Part shown: one piece after another, positions 37,301 through 40,400 of the stretch | How the letters are laid out: each line of letters starts with the position of its first letter | Position numbering within the stretch: the stretch's first letter is position 1 | From: an uncultured Marinoscillum sp. | GTDB taxonomy: Bacteria; Bacteroidota; Bacteroidia; Cytophagales; MED-G16 | Reading direction: 5' to 3' | NCBI GenBank assembly: GCA_902626505.1 | Contig: CACOFQ010000013.1 | Span: 1-40,400 of the forward strand | Length of the DNA: 40,400 nt | Notes under the pieces: model-generated | Database searches by the model: none | The model's input: the letters and a program-made list of their open reading frames with translations, nothing else | Told to the model about the DNA's origin: nothing | Made by a program: the position numbers and the translations under genes

Positions 37301-39527
37301 TCAGTACAGAGTTTTAGATCTAGATAACTGTGATAGTTTAGGAACAGCAATAATTATCATAAATCCTGTCAATGATTTACCTGTTGCTGAGAAGGATAGC
37401 TTTGAAGTTAATGAGGGAGGAACTCTTGTTGTCGACGTCGCAAATGGGTTATTATCTAATGATACGGACGCTGAAAATGATAAATTAACGACCTTCATCA
37501 CAAAACTACCTACGGTAGGAAATTTAACATGCCCTTCTACAAATGCTAGTGGCATATGTACGGATGGTTCATTCACATATGAGCATGATGGATCGGATGA
37601 CCCTAACGAGGTGTGTTTTACATATGTAACCTATGATGGAGTTGGATTTTCTCAACCAACTGAAGTTTGTATAAAAATATTAAATAGAGTTCCTGATTGT
37701 CCTGATATTATTGAATATTCAGTTAATGAAGATGAAGTATTAACTACTGATCTTTCAAATGGTATTCTTGAGAATTATTGTCAAGATCCAGATCCCCAGG
37801 ATGTGATGAGAGTTATTCCTGATTCGTTGCATGCTTCTTTAACTGGTGCATTTGTTTTAAATGATGATGGAACTTTTGTATATGATCATGACTGCTCAGA
37901 TGATCCTAATGAAACATGGTTTACTTATTTTGTAACAGATGGAGAGGATACTACTCAGGTTGCTGATACAGTAAAAATTAATATTTTAAATGAATGTCCT
38001 ATAGGTAATGATGACTTGTATAGCGGTGTTAGCGAAGGAGATGTATTAACTATAGATCCTTCTAATGGTGTTGCCTCAAATGATGAAGAAAAAAACCAAT
38101 GTGATATATTAGAAATTACACTCCTGCAAAATTCAGGACCTTTATTTGGAGATTTGGATCTTAAATCTGATGGGTCTTTTACTTATGAACATGATGACAG
38201 TGAAAACTTTACGGACGAATTTAAATATTTATTGAATGATGGAGAATGTCTTGTTCCTGATACTGTCACTGTAACAATAAGAATTGAACCAGTTCCAGAT
38301 ACTCCTCCGGTAGCGGTTGAAGATTCTTTTGATTGTATAGATGAAGGAGATTCACTTATAATCGCTTTCCGTGATGATGGTATTTTATATAATGACTATG
38401 ATGATGACCCTGGACAAACTCAAACTTTAAGAACATTTGTTGTAGATAAACCACTCCATGCTAAGCAGTTTATACTAAATACTGATGGCACTTTCATTTA
38501 TAAACATGATGGTGGTGAGTCAACCACAGATTCTTTTACTTATTTTGTTACAGATGACAATAATCTAAATAGTGACACAGTTACTGTAAAATTATGTATC
38601 AATCCTGTTAACGACTGTCCTGTTCCTATCGATGATATATTTAACATTAATGAAAGTGATGTAATTGACTCAACCCTTATATTTAATGATTTTGATGTTG
38701 AAGGAAATGAACTTCTTGTTAATGTAATAAATAATCCTTCGATAGGTGGATTTAATTGGAATCAAGACGGAACATTTATTTATACTGCACCAGATGATAT
38801 TCAAGCTCCTGGGCCTGAAATTATTACTTTTGAGTATACTCTGTCTGACATTGATGACGCTTTTCTTAATTGTAATGACACAGCAACAGTCACTATTATA
38901 ATAAATTATGAAAATGATTGTCCAATTACAGAAGATGATTCAATAATTGTAGATGGAACTGTTGCCAGCTCTAGAATTATAAATATTTTAGATAACGACT
39001 CTGACCCTGATTCGGATATTGATACTACAAGTGTAAAAATCATTTCTGGTCCAACTTTTGGAAATGCCATATCAAATATTGATGGAACTATAACTTATAA
39101 TTTTGATGAGTCTCCTATACCTTTCGATACAATTACATATAGTGTAAGTGACTACGAAGGGTGTGAAGTTTTAGGAAAAGTTTATATCTATGTAGATAAT
39201 CTTAGAAATCCAATATATAACCTACCAAATTATTTTACTCCAAATGGTGATGACTTTAACGACTTCTTCTTGATAAAATATGAGAATATCTTAAGAGAAG
39301 ATTTAAGTTTTGAGGTGAAAATTTTTGATAGATATCAAAGAATGGTTTATGAAGGAGTAGTAGAGTCCTCCGATAAAATTTGGAATGGAATGAGCTCATT
39401 TACCTCTGAAATTGTTAAGACAGATTTCTATTTCTATGAGATAACTCCAGTTGAATATTATAATACTCCTTATGTGAGGAGAAGGGATAAAATATTAGGA
39501 ACTGTATACCTAGAGAAAGAAAGATAA
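31380..39527 (+). CDS. Giant T9SS cargo surface protein with Calx-beta, cadherin-like, LamG and C-type lectin domains
   Basis: Secreted modular protein of 2715 aa, probably a cell-surface adhesin or polysaccharide-binding protein. Order: Sec signal peptide (MKKNFTALFFLLFSLVFSPFS); three Calx-beta-like domains (31452-32558); about sixteen cadherin-like repeats of about 100 aa (32560-39200), each with a DEGxTL-like strand, LLNDTDxExD, DGSFxYxHDG and a closing NDCP; and a type B T9SS sorting domain (39201-39524) with FTPNGDDFNDFF and KIFDRYQRMVYEG. A LamG-like domain is inserted in repeat 7 and a C-type lectin domain, with its halves swapped, in repeat 9. I start at the ATG 31380, because the TTG at 31356 lies inside the -7 element and would put residues before the signal peptide. 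The protein is very acidic and Asp-rich, consistent with calcium binding. No SprF/PorP-like partner gene is adjacent. The ligand is unknown. Confidence 0.93.
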   Translation: MKKNFTALFFLLFSLVFSPFSQTSDPEASISRDIPVIAENGGSAEIKVSLSTAATADIDVTITFTGTADINDDYTITNNTSSATPNIIRIKAGDSEGTITINTVNDSDVELDEQIIAEITAISSGTVVAPSTAKVKIKDDDLFLSFVKVDAPFDVDTLYEETQNELAFRIELNEPAPEDISVTISGSGDGFQSSDVSLNSTRVIRQGTDFEAFKIKASDDAYFEDLAESFYLKISSITSGTGKIVEEDSINLIIKDNDPSYVDFHVVKNTDTDADGIPDRAVIPEKNGETILTAYLQRPFDKEIKLGIDYKRPQSTATFEVDWESDKGDLVTIPVGDTLVQIKISSIDDPDEDPNESLYIYLNNTDGSDTPPSVNITFGAPVLVRIDIEDDEIGPVAGDDDYTSQCVTEGNTNKSNPGNRDVPDAEKTLDINASDGLLKNDTEAQGEDLRVNPIPVSYPSHGRVFCGTIENQICPDGSFRYVHNGSETPTNEDKFSYEVLDEQDFSDVGIVTICVTPDNDCPQFRGFLQKVNEFDVEDIDLYGYTTDLEERAGIDPILKYRIISQTKDDGTTPPYGVATVTEQGKLTYTAAGFLSGIQPKTDIIEIEVEDGAGCTARDIMEFQINNTAPQAINDTFVVSVGQRIDISDVMGLLANDPTFAGATIRASKVDDPIHAIASGPNGFKLNSDGSFQYKHNGDPVAKEDGFTYKMTIIYDNGQIDETEARVVILINDCPVIEKDLYRIWENTDRFTDTVRIPINGINSIDGQPWIGDNDYDINLDEIKYFIEDDPHDSLGSYAEIDSAGNLLYVQGGGEYTQEFFVYRGTDPYCESNADTIFFDIMPRNDCPETLLNGYNSLGLTAGASIKDYIDRLPNDKNGNPISIDSVDTDATSGDTLFVYASDGIVWVLNMDEGGTLAIGAPGILNNDTDAENDSLYTKILLEADHPISLYPHYYNDDGSFKYPYPPHAVDVDVNKDGSFSYEHDGSNGLRDVIYTLTCDYPTLSIMDPTNKECCSVDSIMLIFGPDNACGEGLPDYYTLNEDGTFTADKTTTGINEYMLNKTGTEYTGVFSNDFDEEGDSLVFLGISSPPAHGIIVGDTIYPDGSFTYIHDGFRETTADQFTYDMTDLPHSPNACATVTVYLNIIEAEDCPEPINHIYEVDEGDTLIVRGLANGSEGSYLKLPGIMGRGLDAANIDVDLGTYPTISEDLIAYYPFNEYYDSIPGIPADDGDGGTIPTIWAVKKAKDLGPNNFDGFLKGGTLDTISAPQPTVPDPKGVSPLIALEWSNPPQYQRDRFRRQLNSYQYDGSESYVEVEDDILNLKRDYYSISGWFYVFDPAIDGNFLNFTIDDKEKGLILGIKGGKLALGIGNGDAYSVRLLSAVSSDDIIAREWYHFALIKNENNYKIFLNREEIYSDDLDNSSLPNKSSKMFIGKSLAGNNFFGRFDDLHIIGDTISQDDVLKLYYSLSTSLAGQATWGDVDVGVDGSFTYIHNGVGGQPEDQFVYGLSDGPCEKLNIVKIIVKQVNDCPIADDDYYSVDEGDTLKINAANGILINDTDEENDPLNAAVVDTALTGLPVNGTIKINTDGSFEYIHDGSETLEDSIRYVAYDNDINCTDTATIFITINPVADCPIPEDDIYVVKEGGELVIGDECITVYDENGTGYENWDNDEPNDLPLEDYGEMYASGTWNDITNTPKQRYLLEMESGVNSVTDHQPLSSGFSYNGHTYFISNREFDWETARTEAEDAGGYLAIITSQAENDAISSLLTETVFIGLYQDPADQYFKPKFGGWKWVDGTYLYDEGNSYQFCGVLSNDDRGGGDSIYVSYHGSPSHGTLDGGIVEREGTFTYTHDGSQNSDTILYRIRNLFIDVTDNADGTKNYNILDSCESDYGRIIINIENVNDCPVAVRDTFYVDEGGSLDTTGVLLNDYDDDGDLLRAVKEPSSNFENGDGNVFADGRLVYTHRGEEVFTDSIQYRVLDLDNCDSLGTAIIIINPVNDLPVAEKDSFEVNEGGTLVVDVANGLLSNDTDAENDKLTTFITKLPTVGNLTCPSTNASGICTDGSFTYEHDGSDDPNEVCFTYVTYDGVGFSQPTEVCIKILNRVPDCPDIIEYSVNEDEVLTTDLSNGILENYCQDPDPQDVMRVIPDSLHASLTGAFVLNDDGTFVYDHDCSDDPNETWFTYFVTDGEDTTQVADTVKINILNECPIGNDDLYSGVSEGDVLTIDPSNGVASNDEEKNQCDILEITLLQNSGPLFGDLDLKSDGSFTYEHDDSENFTDEFKYLLNDGECLVPDTVTVTIRIEPVPDTPPVAVEDSFDCIDEGDSLIIAFRDDGILYNDYDDDPGQTQTLRTFVVDKPLHAKQFILNTDGTFIYKHDGGESTTDSFTYFVTDDNNLNSDTVTVKLCINPVNDCPVPIDDIFNINESDVIDSTLIFNDFDVEGNELLVNVINNPSIGGFNWNQDGTFIYTAPDDIQAPGPEIITFEYTLSDIDDAFLNCNDTATVTIIINYENDCPITEDDSIIVDGTVASSRIINILDNDSDPDSDIDTTSVKIISGPTFGNAISNIDGTITYNFDESPIPFDTITYSVSDYEGCEVLGKVYIYVDNLRNPIYNLPNYFTPNGDDFNDFFLIKYENILREDLSFEVKIFDRYQRMVYEGVVESSDKIWNGMSSFTSEIVKTDFYFYEITPVEYYNTPYVRRRDKILGTVYLEKER
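31452..32558 (+). other. Three Calx-beta-like domains of the giant protein
   Basis: Three stretches of about 115-135 residues end in IKDDD (about 31803), IKDND (about 32152) and IEDDE (about 32553). They contain Calx-beta features such as VIAENGGSAEIKVSLS, an ITINTVNDSDVELDE-type strand, and DPDEDPNESLYIYL. Calx-beta folds bind calcium in other proteins. The third is longer and starts with an unusual DTDADGIPDRAV segment resembling a calcium loop. Confidence 0.7.
34992..35774 (+). other. LamG/concanavalin-like domain inserted in cadherin-like repeat 7
   Basis: A canonical LamG-type order is visible: LIAYYPFNEYYDS, DLGPNNFDGFLKGGTL, YQYDGSESYVEVEDD, YYSISGWFYVF, EWYHFALIKNENNYKIFLNREEI, KMFIGKSLAGNNFFGRFDDLHII and DDVLKLYY. 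The host repeat resumes right after with GQATWGDVDVGVDGSFTYIHNG. Such domains commonly bind sugars. Confidence 0.75.
36348..36800 (+). other. C-type lectin domain with swapped halves inserted in cadherin-like repeat 9
   Basis: The C-terminal half of a C-type lectin domain comes first (36348-36500): YENWDNDEPND with an EPN sugar/calcium motif, EDYGEMYASGTWND with WND, then QRYLLEME. After a short linker the N-terminal half follows (36538-36800): FSYNGHTYFISN, FDWETARTEAEDAGGYLAIITS, AEND, VFIGLYQD and GGWKWVDGTYLYDEGNSY. The usual order is the reverse. Both outer edges carry a similar segment (YDENGTGY and YDEGNSY). Confidence 0.7.
39201..39524 (+). other. T9SS type B C-terminal sorting domain
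   Basis: The last 108 residues carry the gliding-motility-associated type B sorting pattern: NLPNYFTPNGDDFNDFFLI, FEVKIFDRYQRMVYEG, IWNGMSS, VKTDFYFYEIT and ILGTVYLEKER at the end. This directs the protein through the type IX secretion system to the cell surface or medium. Confidence 0.88.
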
Positions 39528-39530
39528 TTT

Positions 39531-40400
39531 TTATTTTGAAAAATTATATATGGCAAAAGTTGCTAACCAATGCTCACCGCCATAACCACTTTTAAACATT
39601 ATATTATAACCACTTTCTGAGTGATTTTTTGCAATTGTTTTTAACAGCTTTTTATCGGAATTATTATTAAGCTTTTCAGCTATATCTTTTAATGTCCATG
39701 CCCTATGAAACATAAGTCCTATTAGATGGCCAATTCCAGGATCTTCAGGGTCAAGAACTTCTGGGGGATTTATAATATTACCAAAGCTTTCTTTTTTAAA
39801 AGAAGGAATGAATTTATAGAGCCAATCATTAAATTGTTGTTTATTCAGTATTGATGACATAAGGCTTGCTTCTGCCAGGCAAGGAGATAAAAAATCTGTT
39901 CCAGATGGCTCGTAATTTATAGGGCAATTTTTATCTTTTAAAAAATTATTTATGCTGAACTCTTTAATTTTACTCATTAACTCTTCATCCTCTGCAATTG
40001 TGGCATATTCAATCATTAGAGAAAATGAAAAAGCTGTATTTGCATGAGTTCCCGGTCTTAAAGGCGTTGATAGTTTGTCTAAAAACTCTATTGTTCTATC
40101 ACTTAATAGATTGACTAAAGGCTTCATATTTAAAGCCCATTTCTGTGCATTTTCATTTTCCCATGATATTAGCTCAGAATATAATTTCATAAGCCATGCC
40201 CATCCGTAAGTTCTTTCAAATCCTTTTGCAAAGTCTTGACTAAAAAATTCAAACTCTTTATTCAAATTCATTTCACTTAAATTATTATCAAGTTTTTCAA
40301 TAATTATATCCCTATCTGAAATTTCAGGAAAATCTTTTAAAATTTTCACCATAGCCCAGTGCCCATGGACTGCAGAGTGCCAATCCCAGCATCCATAAAA
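39531..40400 (-). CDS. DUF2891-domain protein, partial (5' end off window)
   Basis: The frame is open from 40400 down to the stop at 39531 (289 codons plus stop). Before the first ATG inside the window (40352) the in-frame residues are FYGCWDWHSAVHGHWA. They match the N-terminal hallmark of DUF2891 proteins (FYGxxDWHSxVHGHW), so the true start lies beyond the window and the internal ATG is not the start. Further family-like segments: FERTYGWAWLMKLYSEL, YPIRPGTHANTAFS-like (LRPGTHANTAFSFSL), DFLSPCLAEASLMSSIL, PPEVLDPEDPGIGHLIGLMFHRAWTLKDIA and a C-terminal GEHWLATFAIY. The helical, aromatic-rich pattern suggests an alpha/alpha-barrel-like fold. The function of the family is unknown. It is convergent with the giant surface protein gene, 3 bases apart. 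Confidence 0.88.
   Translation of the reverse strand, partial: FYGCWDWHSAVHGHWAMVKILKDFPEISDRDIIIEKLDNNLSEMNLNKEFEFFSQDFAKGFERTYGWAWLMKLYSELISWENENAQKWALNMKPLVNLLSDRTIEFLDKLSTPLRPGTHANTAFSFSLMIEYATIAEDEELMSKIKEFSINNFLKDKNCPINYEPSGTDFLSPCLAEASLMSSILNKQQFNDWLYKFIPSFKKESFGNIINPPEVLDPEDPGIGHLIGLMFHRAWTLKDIAEKLNNNSDKKLLKTIAKNHSESGYNIMFKSGYGGEHWLATFAIYNFSK

Larger units (their letters stand above)
32560..39200 (+). repeat. About sixteen tandem cadherin-like repeats in the giant protein
   Basis: Protein-level repeats of about 100 residues. Boundaries are marked by NDCP or variants (PDNDCP near 32940, LINDCP near 33580, PRNDCP near 33915, AEDCP near 34828, VNDCP near 35965, VADCP near 36275, VNDCP near 37094, PDCP near 37700, NECP near 37998, VNDCP near 38620, ENDCP near 38922). 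Best-conserved cores are LLNDTDAENDxL and DGSFTYxHDGSE. Repeats 2, 4, 5 and 16 are degenerate. Repeat 5 has an extra segment of about 50 residues before its core. DNA identity between repeats is low, so they are old duplications. Confidence 0.8.

Noticed and set aside
32560-39200. Recent tandem DNA repeats or recombination hotspot
   Set aside because: The repeats are clear at protein level but the DNA copies are strongly diverged; no long identical stretches were seen.
1-40400. CRISPR array, tRNA, rRNA, prophage or insertion sequence
   Set aside because: No regularly spaced repeats, cloverleaf-like sequences, transposase or integrase motifs were recognised in either strand.

Overview
The window is a piece of a low-GC (roughly 30 % by eye) chromosome from a member of the Bacteroidota, most likely a marine Flavobacteriia lineage with a compact genome. 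Four things support this. (1) The promoters look like Bacteroidota promoters: a TAnnTTTG -7 element stands upstream of at least seven genes, and Shine-Dalgarno sequences are missing. (2) The gene families are typical of the group: an S16 with a long Ala/Glu/Lys tail, a CarB without its C-terminal regulatory domain, a SecDF fusion, DUF5916, a probable DUF4834 protein, and FKBP-type lipoproteins next to a DHH phosphoesterase. (3) NqrF indicates a sodium-pumping NADH:quinone reductase and TRAP-type uptake genes are present, both common in marine bacteria. (4) A giant surface protein ends in a type IX secretion (T9SS) type B sorting domain. I cannot name a genus.

Layout. 1-511: rpsP (3' end off the window). 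734-4621: sucA-odhB, the E1 and E2 of 2-oxoglutarate dehydrogenase. 4751-8603: carB, a 59-residue membrane protein and accD. 8679-9980: nqrF with its own promoter. 9955-15110: a tryptophan/isoprenoid stretch with an M19 dipeptidase and an atypical SDR (minus), kynU (plus) and dxs (minus). 15222-16354: scpA and ndk, tail to tail. 16469-20659: a tightly packed operon of nrnA, three FKBP-type lipoproteins, rdgB and udk. 20723-27199: secDF, a DUF5916 outer-membrane-type protein and a Tet-like MFS exporter. 27281-30181: a TRAP transporter whose binding protein faces its two membrane subunits. 30215-31285: rlmN. 31380-39527: a 2715-residue T9SS cargo protein. 39531-40400: a DUF2891 protein whose 5' end is off the window.

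Most of the window is conserved housekeeping. Gaps are short (no gene-free stretch reaches 300 bases) and many convergent genes overlap by 4-26 bases. No tRNA, rRNA, CRISPR array, insertion sequence or integrase was seen.

The most unusual content is in the giant protein. It has three Calx-beta-like domains, then about sixteen cadherin-like repeats. A LamG-like domain is inserted in one repeat. A C-type lectin domain is inserted in another, and its two halves appear in swapped order, as if circularly permuted. Secondary points are the degenerate third FKBP lipoprotein, loss of the AccD zinc-finger cysteines, the head-on TRAP gene arrangement, nqrF without nqrA-E, and -7 promoter elements whose final TTG imitates a start codon.
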